Shown here: one piece after another, positions 12,071 through 20,565 of the stretch | Numbering within the stretch: position 1 is the first letter of the stretch | How the letters are laid out: each line of letters starts with the position of its first letter | Assembly (NCBI RefSeq): GCF_037154015.1 | Contig: NZ_JBANRL010000001.1 | Span: 2,542,001-2,606,000 of the forward strand | Reading direction: 5' to 3' | Length of the DNA stretch: 64,000 bases | DNA from: Altererythrobacter aquiaggeris | GTDB lineage: Bacteria; Pseudomonadota; Alphaproteobacteria; Sphingomonadales; Sphingomonadaceae | Made by a program: the position numbers and the translations under genes | Notes under the pieces: model-generated | Database searches by the model: none | Told to the model about the DNA's origin: nothing | The model's input: the letters and a program-made list of their open reading frames with translations, nothing else

Positions 12071-12110
12071 GGCTTCAAGCGCTGGCAGTTATTTATGCGC
12101 CGCCCCATCG

Positions 12111-12137
12111 CGGCGTTGGCAAAACCAACCTGCCGCA
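12111..12137. repeat. Hairpin between the ncRNA candidate and the rplT terminator
   Basis: GCGGC-GTTGG (12111-12120) pairs with CCAAC (12126-12130) and, after a two-base bulge, GCCGC (12133-12137) around a CAAAA loop. An A/T-rich tail (AATAAAATTT) follows on the plus strand. It adds to the dense hairpin set in this gap; its role is unknown. Confidence 0.45.
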
Positions 12138-12170
12138 ATAAAATTTCCCTCCGCCAACCGGAAACCAGAA

Positions 12171-12200
12171 CGGGCGCGAACCTTTGCTGGTTCGCGCCCG
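12171..12200 (-). terminator. Terminator or attenuator after rplT
   Basis: A perfect 12-bp stem, CGGGCGCGAACC (12171-12182) with GGTTCGCGCCCG (12189-12200) and a six-base loop, lies 28 bp past the rplT stop. In the minus direction it is followed by TTCTGGTTT, a weak T tract. It should end or attenuate the rpmI-rplT transcript before pheS. Confidence 0.65.
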
Positions 12201-12228
12201 CTAATGACTTGCCGGAAAAGCCCCTAGC

Positions 12229-12588
12229 TTAAGCCGGGAGGGATTTCTTGGCTGCTGCAATCACCGTAGCGAAGGCCGCGCTTTCGTTCATGGCGAGATC
12301 GGCCATGACCTTGCGGTCAAGCTCGATGCCCGCGAGCTTTACGCCGTGCATGAACTGCGAATATGTCAGACCTTCAGCGCGGACAGCCGCGTTGATGCGG
12401 GCAATCCACAGCGAACGGAATGTCCGCTTTTTGATTTTGCGATCGCGATATGCGTACTGGCCGGCCTTTTCGACGGCCTGACGAGCAACGCGAATGGTGT
12501 TTTTACGGCGACCGCGATAGCCCTTGGCCTGATCGAGTAACCGTTTGTGTTTCTGGCGCGTGGTAACGCCGCGTTTAATGCGTGGCAT
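12229..12588 (-). CDS. rplT: 50S ribosomal protein L20
   Basis: Assembly protein of the large subunit that binds 23S rRNA early. The 119 residues have the family length. The basic N-terminal extension ([18 protein letters not shown], then [14 protein letters not shown]) and the globular C-terminal domain ([20 protein letters not shown]) are intact. It lies 17 bp after rpmI. L20 is known in other bacteria to repress its own operon by binding the mRNA leader; a possible leader structure precedes rpmI here. Confidence 0.98.
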   Translation of the reverse strand: MPRIKRGVTTRQKHKRLLDQAKGYRGRRKNTIRVARQAVEKAGQYAYRDRKIKKRTFRSLWIARINAAVRAEGLTYSQFMHGVKLAGIELDRKVMADLAMNESAAFATVIAAAKKSLPA

Positions 12589-12605
12589 GCGTTTCTACTC
12601 CTGCC

Positions 12606-12809
12606 TCAATCGAGCCCGTAAGGGGCCCATTTTTTCACTGCTGCGTGATCGGCCTTGGCAAGCACGTCGGTGCCGCGGTTCTGGCGGATATATTTTGCAG
12701 AGTGGTGGGTCAGACGGTGGCGCTTTCCAGCGACGCCGTGCTTGACCAGTCCTGTGGCAGTGAGCTTGAAGCGCTTCTTCACGCCGCTCTTGGTCTTCAG
12801 CTTGGGCAT
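12606..12809 (-). CDS. rpmI: 50S ribosomal protein L35
   Basis: Small basic large-subunit protein of 67 residues. The start is set at the ATG of MPKLKTKSGVKKRF, the universal L35 opening, although the frame stays open for 24 more codons upstream. An AGGAGA ribosome site precedes it. The conserved HRLTHHSAK stretch is in the middle. infC, which precedes rpmI in many bacteria, is not the neighbour here. Confidence 0.97.
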   Translation of the reverse strand: MPKLKTKSGVKKRFKLTATGLVKHGVAGKRHRLTHHSAKYIRQNRGTDVLAKADHAAVKKWAPYGLD

Positions 12810-12827
12810 TTTTGTCTCCTGTTCGAA

Positions 12828-12885
12828 ACACGTCCTGTCAGCCCTGGCAGCCCTATCGGCCAGGCCAACAAATGGAATCACGTGT
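12828..12885 (-). promoter_or_regulatory. Possible regulatory leader of rpmI-rplT
   Basis: In the 5' leader, ACACGT and ACGTGT (12880-12885 with 12828-12833) can pair around an inner CCTGGC/GCCAGG stem (12843-12848 with 12859-12864). The arrangement ends 18 bases before the rpmI start. L20 controls this operon through a leader structure in other bacteria, so a similar role is plausible but unproven. Confidence 0.35.
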
Positions 12886-12899
12886 AAGTGAAGAGCGCG

Positions 12900-12927
12900 C
12901 CTATATAGTGCCGGCGCAGGAAATCAA
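12900..12927 (-). promoter_or_regulatory. Housekeeping promoter of rpmI-rplT
   Basis: On the minus strand, TTGATT (12922-12927) and TATAGG (12900-12905, in the context ACTATATAGG) are separated by 16 bases, a fair sigma-70-type match. The start would lie near 12893, giving a leader of about 84 bases. It is in the 165-bp gap between hisN and rpmI. Confidence 0.5.
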
Positions 12928-12974
12928 GCGATTCGGCGCCCAGTGACGGCCAGCGATGTGCTGCGCTGCGTACG

Positions 12975-13745
12975 TTATCGCATCGCCTCAAGCGCTTCTT
13001 CAAGCCGTGCGGGCTCACCCAATGCCAGAACGCGGCCATCGCTATCCGCATCAAGCGGATTGCCTTGCCAGTCGGCCATCAGCCCGCCTGCGCCTTCGAC
13101 AATCGGAACCAGAGCAGCATAATCATACAATTTGAGGCCGGATTCGCAGACAATATCGATGTTGCCCGATGCGAGCAGTCCGTAATTATAGCAATCACCG
13201 CCCCAGATTACAGTCTTGGAAGTCTGCGCGGCCAACGACATGAACGCCGCAGCATCCGCGTCGGAAAAATATTGCGGTCCGGACGAAGCGAGCGTTGCTT
13301 CCGATAATTCGCGGCACGCGCGCACCCGGACGGGATCGCCGTTCAACGTGGTGGGTTTACCGATTTGCCCGGCCCACCGTTCACCGGCGACAGGCTGGTC
13401 GATGATACCCAGCACTGGCCAGCCGTCCTGTAGCAGCGCGATAAGCGTTCCGAATATCGGGCGGCCAGCCATGAAACTGATCGTACCGTCGATCGGATCA
13501 AGCACCCATTGGCGCCCGGCCCCCTCGTTCCGTGTCCCGTATTCCTCACCGATGATACCGTCATCGGCGGCGGCGCTTTCGAGGATGGCGCGCATTGCCG
13601 CCTCCGCGGCTTTGTCAACTTCGGTAACCGGCGAAGCATCGGCCTTGCGTTCATGTGACCAACTGCCGCGGAACCGTGGGCGGATCACGGCGCCCGCCGC
13701 GTCCGCCAACCGGTTCGCCAGGATCAAGTCTTTGGATAAATTCAT
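12975..13745 (-). CDS. hisN: Inositol monophosphatase-family protein, likely histidinol-phosphatase
   Basis: Mg-dependent phosphatase of 256 residues. The superfamily metal sites are complete: IGEEYG near residue 65, LDPIDGTISF near 83, and the C-terminal aspartate in KLYDYAALVPIVEGAGG near 208. The latter wording (YDYAAL, GAGG) and GGDCYNYG are typical of the HisN subgroup, which makes histidinol from its phosphate in histidine synthesis. No other his gene is near, so the substrate assignment rests on subgroup resemblance alone. Two other members of the superfamily occur at 35.5 and 62.1 kb. Confidence 0.8.
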   Translation of the reverse strand: MNLSKDLILANRLADAAGAVIRPRFRGSWSHERKADASPVTEVDKAAEAAMRAILESAAADDGIIGEEYGTRNEGAGRQWVLDPIDGTISFMAGRPIFGTLIALLQDGWPVLGIIDQPVAGERWAGQIGKPTTLNGDPVRVRACRELSEATLASSGPQYFSDADAAAFMSLAAQTSKTVIWGGDCYNYGLLASGNIDIVCESGLKLYDYAALVPIVEGAGGLMADWQGNPLDADSDGRVLALGEPARLEEALEAMR

Positions 13746-13821
13746 GGTATTACCGCTTGCCTTTAGGCGCCCTGGCAGGTCAAGAACTTAAAACTCAAAC
13801 CTAAGGCGGGCCGCGACCTAC

Positions 13822-14781
13822 TTGTCTGACAAGCAATTAAACAATGATCCCTTGGGTGTCGTTTCGGCATTGGCCGCGACGCATGATGGTCAACCTCTGT
13901 CGTTTAACCGTGCTCCGGCAGAAGATTTGGCGCCGTGGGTCGCGCGCATCCACACAACCAAGGCAATCGTGGAGCCTGGACGCGTGATCATGTGCGGGAT
14001 GTTCGCAGATGTGTCTGTGCTACGCCTATTATTGCAGGGCGACTGGCACGCGGAAACTGCGGATGGCCCCAAATTATTCAAGCGGGCTGCGCTGTATTTC
14101 GGCCCGCATTCGAAACGTATGCCGGCCAGCGTCAGAGGTGATTTCGCAACGGTTGCTATCGCACTGGTGCCAGGCGCGGCACACGCCCTAAGCGGCCTCA
14201 AGGTGACCGACTTCGTGGACCGTATCGTCGATTGCTCCGAAATTGGGCTTGATAGCCAGAATTTGCTCGGCCTCATCCAGGAAAGTGAGCCGCCAGACCA
14301 ATGGCTGATTGCATTGGAAAATCATATGCGATTGGTCGTGGAACAGGCAGGCGGAGCCTTACCCAATGCAATCACAAGCGCATTTGACGCTGCAGCACTT
14401 GCCAATCCCAACACGAAAGTCGGCGAATTTGCGCGGCGCGAAGGGATCGAAAGGCGCCAGTTGGAGCGAATTATCAAGCGCGACTTTGGAATGCCTCCAA
14501 AGCAGGTCCTTCGCCGCGCCCGCATACTCGATATGGCCGCGTATCTTCGCGGCGTGGCCGACAGCGATGAAGCCGAGGAAATAGCGCTTCGCTATTTCGA
14601 CCAGTCGCACCTTAACCGCGACTTCAATGCGCTGTTCGGGATGACCCCCATGCAGTTTGTCCGAACACCCCAACCACTCATGACTATCGCGCTCGAATAC
14701 CGTCAGGCTCGCAGAGTAGAGGCACTAAAGCGGGTGCCGCCCGGTGATATCAAGCCTTGGCAAGCCTCCGCTATAGATTAG
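13822..14781 (+). CDS. AraC-family transcriptional regulator
   Basis: A 319-residue regulator with a C-terminal double helix-turn-helix DNA-binding domain (about residues 195-285; [36 protein letters not shown], then the second helix pair ending [21 protein letters not shown]). The N-terminal part (about 1-150) resembles the cupin-like sensing domain of AraC proteins, with a DUF6597-like pattern. The start taken is a TTG that lies inside a perfect palindrome, CTTGTC-T-GACAAG (13821-13833), with only a weak ribosome site; a later TTG at 13852 is possible. Its 3' end overlaps convergent prs by four bases. Targets are unknown. Confidence 0.85.
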   Translation: MSDKQLNNDPLGVVSALAATHDGQPLSFNRAPAEDLAPWVARIHTTKAIVEPGRVIMCGMFADVSVLRLLLQGDWHAETADGPKLFKRAALYFGPHSKRMPASVRGDFATVAIALVPGAAHALSGLKVTDFVDRIVDCSEIGLDSQNLLGLIQESEPPDQWLIALENHMRLVVEQAGGALPNAITSAFDAAALANPNTKVGEFARREGIERRQLERIIKRDFGMPPKQVLRRARILDMAAYLRGVADSDEAEEIALRYFDQSHLNRDFNALFGMTPMQFVRTPQPLMTIALEYRQARRVEALKRVPPGDIKPWQASAID

Positions 14782-15713
14782 TCGAACAATGAACTGACGC
14801 TGCTTTCGTCGGCAATCCGGCGCACAGCTTCACCAACCAGCGAAGCGACAGGCAGGATCCGGATGCTCTTGGAATCCTTTGCTGCATCGGTTGGCAGGAT
14901 TGTGTCGCAGATCACCAGTTCCTTCAGCGCTGAATCGTTGACGCGCGCGACCGCGCCGCCAGACAGCACCCCGTGGGTGATATAGGCCGCGACGCTGGCG
15001 GCACCTGCATCGAGCAAAGCCTGCGCTGCGTTACACAGCGTGCCGCCCGAATCGACTATGTCATCAATCATGATGCAATGGCGGTCCTTCACATCCCCGA
15101 TGATGTTCATCACTTCGGATTCGCCGGGGCGGTCGCGGCGTTTATCGACGATGGCGAGCGGGGCATTGTCGAGCCGCTTGGCCAATGCGCGGGCGCGCAC
15201 AACGCCGCCGACATCGGGCGAAACTACCATCAGATCCAAATCTCCGTAACGCGCCTGAATATCCGCAGCCATGACCGGCGCAGCATAAAGGTTATCGGTC
15301 GGAATATCGAAGAAGCCCTGAATTTGCCCGGCATGCAAATCGACTGACAGAACGCGGTCAGCGCCTGCCTCGGTAATCAGATTGGCAACCAGCTTGGCCG
15401 AAATCGGTGTGCGCGGACCAGGCTTACGGTCCTGACGGGCATAGCCAAAGTACGGAACGACTGCTGTAATCCGGCGGGCCGAGGCACGGCGCAGCGCATC
15501 TATGCAGATCAAGAGTTCCATCAGATTGTCGTTCGCGGGATAGCTGGTCGACTGGACAACAAACACATCTTCGCCGCGGACATTCTCGTGAATCTCGACG
15601 AAGATTTCTTCATCGGCAAAACGGCGAACGCTCGCATCGCACAGCGGCATTTCGAGATAAGCCGCAATCGCGCGGGCAAGCGGCAAATTCGAATTGGCGG
15701 CCATTATCTTCAT
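14778..15713 (-). CDS. prs: Ribose-phosphate pyrophosphokinase (PRPP synthetase)
   Basis: Makes PRPP from ribose 5-phosphate and ATP, feeding purine, pyrimidine, histidine and NAD synthesis. The 311 residues show the class I signatures: [11 protein letters not shown] around 100 (flexible catalytic loop), [19 protein letters not shown] near 130, [17 protein letters not shown] near 165 and the PRPP-binding motif [18 protein letters not shown] near 215. The cytoplasmic enzyme is essential in most bacteria. Confidence 0.97.
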   Translation of the reverse strand: MKIMAANSNLPLARAIAAYLEMPLCDASVRRFADEEIFVEIHENVRGEDVFVVQSTSYPANDNLMELLICIDALRRASARRITAVVPYFGYARQDRKPGPRTPISAKLVANLITEAGADRVLSVDLHAGQIQGFFDIPTDNLYAAPVMAADIQARYGDLDLMVVSPDVGGVVRARALAKRLDNAPLAIVDKRRDRPGESEVMNIIGDVKDRHCIMIDDIVDSGGTLCNAAQALLDAGAASVAAYITHGVLSGGAVARVNDSALKELVICDTILPTDAAKDSKSIRILPVASLVGEAVRRIADESSVSSLFD

Positions 15714-15859
15714 GGTGGCAGGCTCCCGGGACGCGAATCCCCGTGTTGGTCGCTGGAATATGTCAGCGCAGGCTCTAGTGGCGCGTCATCACGCCCGCAA
15801 CATCGCATGGTCCTTTGGTCGTGGATTAGGTCGGATCACAGGCGATTGACGACGCAAGC

Positions 15860-16213
15860 GTGAGAGGTCTCGCGAATGTCCACCATCGACCCAGTTGCGG
15901 ACGTTTGGCTAAGGTGGCAAGACATCCTCATGAAGCTCGTTGTCTTGATGCTTCCGTGTGGAAGATACCGGAAGACTTCTACTCTGCTTTGTTGCCGGAG
16001 TTAGGCGCGCCAGATTGGCATGGTCGCAATCTCGACGCCCTTTCTGATAGTCTCAGCGGCAGCATCAATAGGTTAGAGCCACCCTTCTGCGTTGAAATTG
16101 TCGGCTTGGGCCACCAGCCAAAAGATATGAAAACATTGCTAGGGAATGTCGCTGCCGTTTTCAAAAACGCTCAAGCTGAGCACGGAGCTGACGTCTCGTT
16201 CAAAGCAAACTGA
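15860..16213 (+). CDS. Barstar-like protein, N-terminus in doubt (possible frameshift)
   Basis: From residue 29 onward the frame reads LDASVWKIPEDFYSALLPELG, then WHGRNLDALSDSLSG, a clear barstar-family (ribonuclease inhibitor) core. The upstream part of this frame looks like out-of-frame DNA and starts at a weak GTG. In the neighbouring frame an ATG at 15930 encodes MKLVVL, which would join the core exactly (MKLVVLDAS) if one G were added after 15947. An ATG at 15876 in that same second frame has a GAGAGG ribosome site. So either a single-base deletion broke the natural start, or the gene uses an internal GTG near 15915. No ribonuclease toxin gene is adjacent. Confidence 0.65.
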   Translation: MRGLANVHHRPSCGRLAKVARHPHEARCLDASVWKIPEDFYSALLPELGAPDWHGRNLDALSDSLSGSINRLEPPFCVEIVGLGHQPKDMKTLLGNVAAVFKNAQAEHGADVSFKAN

Positions 16214-16285
16214 CGGCGTCTGCCTCCAACTCAATCAGTGATATCGAAAGCCGGAGAGCTTTTACCTCACCCTCATAACCGGCTC

Positions 16286-17290
16286 TCAATCAGGCCGCGC
16301 ACATGATGTCGGCCGGTGCTCACCTTTTACCCAGCGGACTGTGCCTGAACTGGCGCGCATGACGACGCTTTCGGTTGTCATCAATCCGCCGCGGCGGTGT
16401 TTTACGCCCTCCAGCAAAGTCCCGTCGGTCACGCCGGTCGCGGCAAAAATACAGTCGCCTTTGGCGAGATCTTCCAGCTTGTAGATCCGGTCGAGATCCG
16501 TGATGCCCCATTGTGCAGCGCGGCCCCGTTCGTCGTCATTGCGGAATAGCAGCCGTCCGTTGAACTGGCCGCCGACACAGCGCAATGCTGCTGCTGCGAG
16601 CACACCTTCGGGTGCGCCGCCTGTTCCCATATACATATCGATTGTGGTGTCGTCGTCGGTCACCGCGATCACGCCGGCAACATCGCCATCGGGGATAAGA
16701 TAGATCCCGCAGCCAAGTCCGCGCAATTCCGTGATCAACTCTGCATGACGCGGGCGGTCGAGCACGCAAACGATGATTTCCGACGGCTTGACGCCTTTCG
16801 CAGCGGCCACCGCCTGGACGTTTTGCGTCGGTGATTTCTTCAGGCTGATAATGTCGTCGGGGTAGCCGGGGCCGACCGCAAGTTTTTCCATGTACACATC
16901 GGGAGCGTTCAGCAGACAGCCTTCTTCCGCTGCGGCCAGAACGGCAAGCGAGTTGGGGCCGGCTTTGGCGGTGATGGTGGTGCCTTCAAGCGGGTCGAGT
17001 GCAATGTCGATCTTGGGACCTTTGCCCGGCGCGCCGCCGACCTTTTCGCCGATGTAGAGCATCGGCGCCTCATCGCGCTCACCCTCGCCGATTACGACTG
17101 TCCCGTCCATGTACAGTTCGTCAAACGCCTTGCGCATTGCTTCGACAGCGGCGGCATCGGCGGCCTTTTCATCGCCGCGCCCGATCAGATAGGATGCGGC
17201 GATCGCCGCTGCCTCCGTCACGCGGACCATTTCCATTACCAGAACGCGGTCGAGCGCGTTCGTCGGCGAACATTTTGTCTTGTCATTCAT
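16286..17290 (-). CDS. glpX: Class II fructose-1,6-bisphosphatase
   Basis: Gluconeogenic phosphatase of the GlpX type, 334 residues. The metal and substrate motifs are present: VVIGEGERDEAPML near 65, DIALDPLEGTTITAKAGPNSLAV near 95, and the C-terminal GGLMTTESVVMRASSGTVRW. The ATG at 17290 (MNDKTKC) is preferred over an upstream in-frame start at 17308. It is usually next to hom in alphaproteobacteria; here hom lies only one gene further on, on the same strand. Confidence 0.95.
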   Translation of the reverse strand: MNDKTKCSPTNALDRVLVMEMVRVTEAAAIAASYLIGRGDEKAADAAAVEAMRKAFDELYMDGTVVIGEGERDEAPMLYIGEKVGGAPGKGPKIDIALDPLEGTTITAKAGPNSLAVLAAAEEGCLLNAPDVYMEKLAVGPGYPDDIISLKKSPTQNVQAVAAAKGVKPSEIIVCVLDRPRHAELITELRGLGCGIYLIPDGDVAGVIAVTDDDTTIDMYMGTGGAPEGVLAAAALRCVGGQFNGRLLFRNDDERGRAAQWGITDLDRIYKLEDLAKGDCIFAATGVTDGTLLEGVKHRRGGLMTTESVVMRASSGTVRWVKGEHRPTSCARPD

Positions 17291-17410
17291 AGGAAATTCA
17301 GCCCTCACATCGTGTGTGGGGGCGCATATAATGTGTCAGCACGCAGAGCAATGGTTGCGGCCAAGTTCGCCGTCGCCGAAAAAGGCTGCAAACACAGTTT
17401 GGAAAATTAA

Positions 17411-17887
17411 TTGGCGGATCTGTTTGTTAGAATTGTTCCGTCAGCAGTTGCGGCCATGTTGTTTGTCTCTGCTTCTGCCATCCCCGCCGCCGCGCAGGAC
17501 ACCGGCCCTGCCAGTCCAGCCGGGGCAACCGCCGAAGAAGCACTGGCAGACGCCCGCGCCGCCTATGGCCCCGCCGATGACCGTGCCAGATGTCCCGAAA
17601 CAAATGGTCAGGAGATTGTTGTCTGCATCGAACCACAAGACGATTCCGATTTTCGTGTCGAATCGTCCGGCGATCTTGACCCTGACGGCGCAGGATCGGA
17701 TGACGGATTGCCTCGCGCACCTGACGTATTCGGAATTCCCGATATCGGCGGCGTCACCATTGCCGGCTGCTTCCTGCCGCCATGTCCGCCGCCGCCGGCA
17801 TATATCATCGATTTCGATACCATACCCGAACCACCGGAAGGTTCGGATGCCGACAGGATATCAAGAGGTGAAATTCGCGCCGATTGA
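17411..17887 (+). CDS. Exported hypothetical protein with paired-cysteine motif
   Basis: A 158-residue protein not recognised by function. It has a signal peptide (MADLFVRIVP, then a hydrophobic run ending IPAAAQ, about residue 29), then an acidic, disordered-looking mature part. The short motif RCPETNGQEIVVC near residue 60 resembles the C-P-x-EIVVC pattern common in small periplasmic proteins of sphingomonads. A proline/cysteine stretch CFLPPCPPPPAY lies near 122. The start codon is TTG; an ATG at 17456 would cut away the first part of the signal peptide, so TTG is kept. It converges on hom with five bases between stops. Likely periplasmic. Confidence 0.65.
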   Translation: MADLFVRIVPSAVAAMLFVSASAIPAAAQDTGPASPAGATAEEALADARAAYGPADDRARCPETNGQEIVVCIEPQDDSDFRVESSGDLDPDGAGSDDGLPRAPDVFGIPDIGGVTIAGCFLPPCPPPPAYIIDFDTIPEPPEGSDADRISRGEIRAD

Positions 17888-17892
17888 TTAAC

Positions 17893-19203
17893 TCAGTTCG
17901 ACAGAATCTGCATAACCAGCGGCGGTGCCGTCAGGCTTGGAGAATCTTTTAACAGGCGAATAGCTTCGGAAACGCATTGCTCGCGGCCCTCGTGTGTGAC
18001 CATCGCCACCAGAACTTCGCCGCCTTCGGCCTGACGCCCTTCTTGCAAGATGCTTTCGATGGATACGCCGCCATCGCGCATTGCCGCCGTTAGTTCAGCC
18101 AGCACACCCGGCCTGTCTGCCACAGTAAACCGAAGATAGGCGCGGTTGGTCCGGTTCCCCGGATCGACCGGTTCCATCGAAACCAGTTCGCCGACGGGTA
18201 CCGAGAAAGCCGGCCCAGCCTCCCCCCGTGCGATATCGATCAGATCGGCCACAACTGCGCTGGCAGTCGGGCCATCGCCCGCACCGGCACCCTGAAACAG
18301 CAATCGGCCTGAAAAATTACCTTCGGCAACCACCGCATTGGTGGGGCCGTCAACATGGGCGAGGGGGTGCTTCTTTGGCACGAGATACGGCTTTACCCTC
18401 TGAAATAAGCGGCGGCTCCCGTCATCCTGGAGCTCGCTATCGGCCATGCCAATCAGGCGGATGACAAAGCCCAAAGCGTCCGCCTGGGCAATGTCAGCCG
18501 CCCGGATGCACGATATTCCGCCCAGGTCGACACTGCCAAAATCAACTCTCGAACCGAATGCAATCGCAGCCAGAATCGATAGTTTGTGCGCCGCATCCAC
18601 CCCTTCGATATCGAACGTTGGATCGGCTTCGGCAAAGCCTGCTGCCTGCGCCTCGGCCAAAACGTCGGCAAAATCGGCGCCAGTGTGTTCCATCGCCGAC
18701 AATATGTAATTGCAGGTGCCGTTGAGAATGCCATAGATCCGTTCGATCGCATTCGCTGCCGCACCTTCGCGCAGCCCCTTAACAACCGGTATGCCGCCCG
18801 CCACAGCAGCTTCGAATTTCATGGCGGTGCCCCTGGCCTCCGCCGCTTCCGCCAGCGCCAAGCCGTGATGCGCAATCATTGCCTTGTTGGCAGTTACAAA
18901 GCCTTTCCCTTCGGCAATAGTCTGGTGGGCAAGCGCCAACGCGGGCCCGTCAGCCCCGCCCACAAGTTCAACCACAACGTCCACATCGCTGCGAGCGGCA
19001 AGGGCAGCCATATCATCTTCCCAGGGATAGTCCGAAATGTCGAAACTCCGGTCTTTGCCCCTGTCTCTGGCGCTCACGGCGGTCACTTCTATTGTTCGTC
19101 CGGCGCGAGCTGCAATCAGCGCAGCATTTGCTTCAAGAACGCGGAGGACACCGGTTCCGACCGTGCCCAGCCCCGCCAGACCGATACGAAGATTCCCTAC
19201 CAT
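17893..19203 (-). CDS. hom: Homoserine dehydrogenase
   Basis: NAD(P)H-dependent reduction of aspartate semialdehyde to homoserine, the branch point to threonine and methionine. The 436 residues hold an N-terminal Rossmann domain (GLAGLGTVGTGVLRVL at about 7-22), the catalytic domain with GILNGTCNYIL near 185 and the FAEADPTFDIEGVDAAHKL signature near 213, and a C-terminal ACT domain (about 355-430, VADRPGVLAELTAAMRDGGVSIESI) expected to give threonine feedback control. The start overlaps the stop of the thioesterase gene by one base (TAATG). Confidence 0.97.
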   Translation of the reverse strand: MVGNLRIGLAGLGTVGTGVLRVLEANAALIAARAGRTIEVTAVSARDRGKDRSFDISDYPWEDDMAALAARSDVDVVVELVGGADGPALALAHQTIAEGKGFVTANKAMIAHHGLALAEAAEARGTAMKFEAAVAGGIPVVKGLREGAAANAIERIYGILNGTCNYILSAMEHTGADFADVLAEAQAAGFAEADPTFDIEGVDAAHKLSILAAIAFGSRVDFGSVDLGGISCIRAADIAQADALGFVIRLIGMADSELQDDGSRRLFQRVKPYLVPKKHPLAHVDGPTNAVVAEGNFSGRLLFQGAGAGDGPTASAVVADLIDIARGEAGPAFSVPVGELVSMEPVDPGNRTNRAYLRFTVADRPGVLAELTAAMRDGGVSIESILQEGRQAEGGEVLVAMVTHEGREQCVSEAIRLLKDSPSLTAPPLVMQILSN

Positions 19204-19619
19204 TATTTGTCCCCGTATCCGAAAGCTGCCCGCACCGATGCGGATATGCGCAAGGGTCTGCCCGAAGGCAAATCGACGTGAACCTGGACCAGTTCTATTT
19301 CTGCTCGCGCCTGATCCGTTGGCGGATCGTCCGCGCCGCGCAAGGTTATTCCGGTAACCATGCTGGTATTGCCGATATGCGTTACCTTGGCTTGACCGAC
19401 TATTGCCTCATCAAGAAGAATTGGCTTGCGGTAATTCACAACCGATTTCGCGATGTGGAACTCGAGAGCGTCCTCGCCCATAAAATGGAGCCCGATATCG
19501 CGCCAGAACTCGGTCACCATCAGATCGGCATATTCCAGGTAACGCGAATTGAAGACCACGCCTTGCGGATCAACCTCGGCGTAGCGGACGCGGAACTTAT
19601 GCGTGAAAGTCTTGGTCAT
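19203..19619 (-). CDS. Acyl-CoA thioesterase, 4HBT hotdog family
   Basis: A 138-residue single hotdog-fold domain. The opening FRVRYAEVDPQGVVFNSRYLEYAD carries the 4-hydroxybenzoyl-CoA thioesterase/YbgC motif with the catalytic aspartate in D-P-Q-G-V-V. It would hydrolyse an acyl-CoA in the cytoplasm; the natural acyl group is unknown. It is translated just ahead of hom (one-base overlap), though no biochemical link between the two is obvious. Confidence 0.88.
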   Translation of the reverse strand: MTKTFTHKFRVRYAEVDPQGVVFNSRYLEYADLMVTEFWRDIGLHFMGEDALEFHIAKSVVNYRKPILLDEAIVGQAKVTHIGNTSMVTGITLRGADDPPTDQARAEIELVQVHVDLPSGRPLRISASVRAAFGYGDK

Positions 19620-19713
19620 GCCGCGCCCCTAGCGCGGCTGGCAGTCATTGGGGAACCAGTTTGTCTTTGCCGCGACTAAGCCTGACCTTCAGCCCTTTCG
19701 CAAACCAGCGATT

Positions 19714-20565
19714 TCACACCCTGTTGCGCGGGCATTGCCCCAGCTGTTCGATTACAAAGGCATAATCACGGATGGCGCGCGCACGCGATTCGCTATTGCG
19801 CGAAAGATTGGCCGTCCCGGGCAGATTTGCCGGGAGGAAACAGGCCAGCCTGTACCAGGCTAATGTACCGCTGGCAGGAGGACGCGCCGCCTGATCGACA
19901 ATCTCGGACCACGACACACCCCAGGTGGGAGCCATGCCGGGCCGCCGAATGACCGATATGGATACCGGGCCATCCTCGACCGCATCCAGGAAAATCTGGG
20001 TTTCCGATTCGCCGGCCAGATTGCCGTCAATCGACAGAGCATCGCGAACACCTGAAATGGCGGGTCGCGCGCTAGGAGAAGCCAGTTCGCTCAGAATAGG
20101 CCGCAATCGCGAGTCGAGATTTTCATTCCACATCAATTGGCCATCGGGGGCGGAAAGGCGAATTTGGGACGTGCTTCCGGCTACCGGTTTGGCAAACAGC
20201 AAAACATCGCGCTTTTTCAGTTTTGGCGATTTGCCCTTTGCGTTTCGTGGCACGTCAACCAGATATTTCAGCGATTCGCCGACTGTTGCACTCCCGGTGA
20301 TCAGCGCCGTAGTCTCCGCTTCCACGTAAAGCCGCACCCAATTCGGGCGAAGTCCCGGTGCCCGGGCCTCGTCAACCTCGACCTGCTTTTTTACAGTTGC
20401 CCGAAGCACGAGTTCGGCGCTTTGCGCCAGATCTGCCAGATCGGCATAGGTCGGAGCCGGACTTTGCGAGCTAAGTGATTGAGCTGAAACGCAAGATGGT
20501 AAACAAATCGTTGCCGCCGCTGCCGCGAAGAGCGGGCCGATTGCGGAATGTCTGAACCTTCGCAT
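19714..20565 (-). CDS. Exported hypothetical protein
   Basis: A 283-residue protein of unknown function. The signal peptide (MRRFRHSAIG, hydrophobic run, cleavage near VSAQS, about residue 28) predicts export. The mature part begins with a helical stretch (YADLADLAQSAELVLRATV), then beta-rich sequence with WVRLYVEAETTALI and KKRDVLLFAKPV, and ends in a helix containing ARAIRDYAFVIEQLGQC. It resembles conserved single-copy proteins of Erythrobacteraceae, but no named domain was recognised. It is divergent from tonB across 336 bp. Confidence 0.7.
   Translation of the reverse strand: MRRFRHSAIGPLFAAAAATICLPSCVSAQSLSSQSPAPTYADLADLAQSAELVLRATVKKQVEVDEARAPGLRPNWVRLYVEAETTALITGSATVGESLKYLVDVPRNAKGKSPKLKKRDVLLFAKPVAGSTSQIRLSAPDGQLMWNENLDSRLRPILSELASPSARPAISGVRDALSIDGNLAGESETQIFLDAVEDGPVSISVIRRPGMAPTWGVSWSEIVDQAARPPASGTLAWYRLACFLPANLPGTANLSRNSESRARAIRDYAFVIEQLGQCPRNRV

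Noticed and set aside
11910-12227. 105-codon plus-strand frame between pheS and rplT
   Set aside because: It runs through the hairpins and terminator and has no recognisable domain; the RNA explanation is better.
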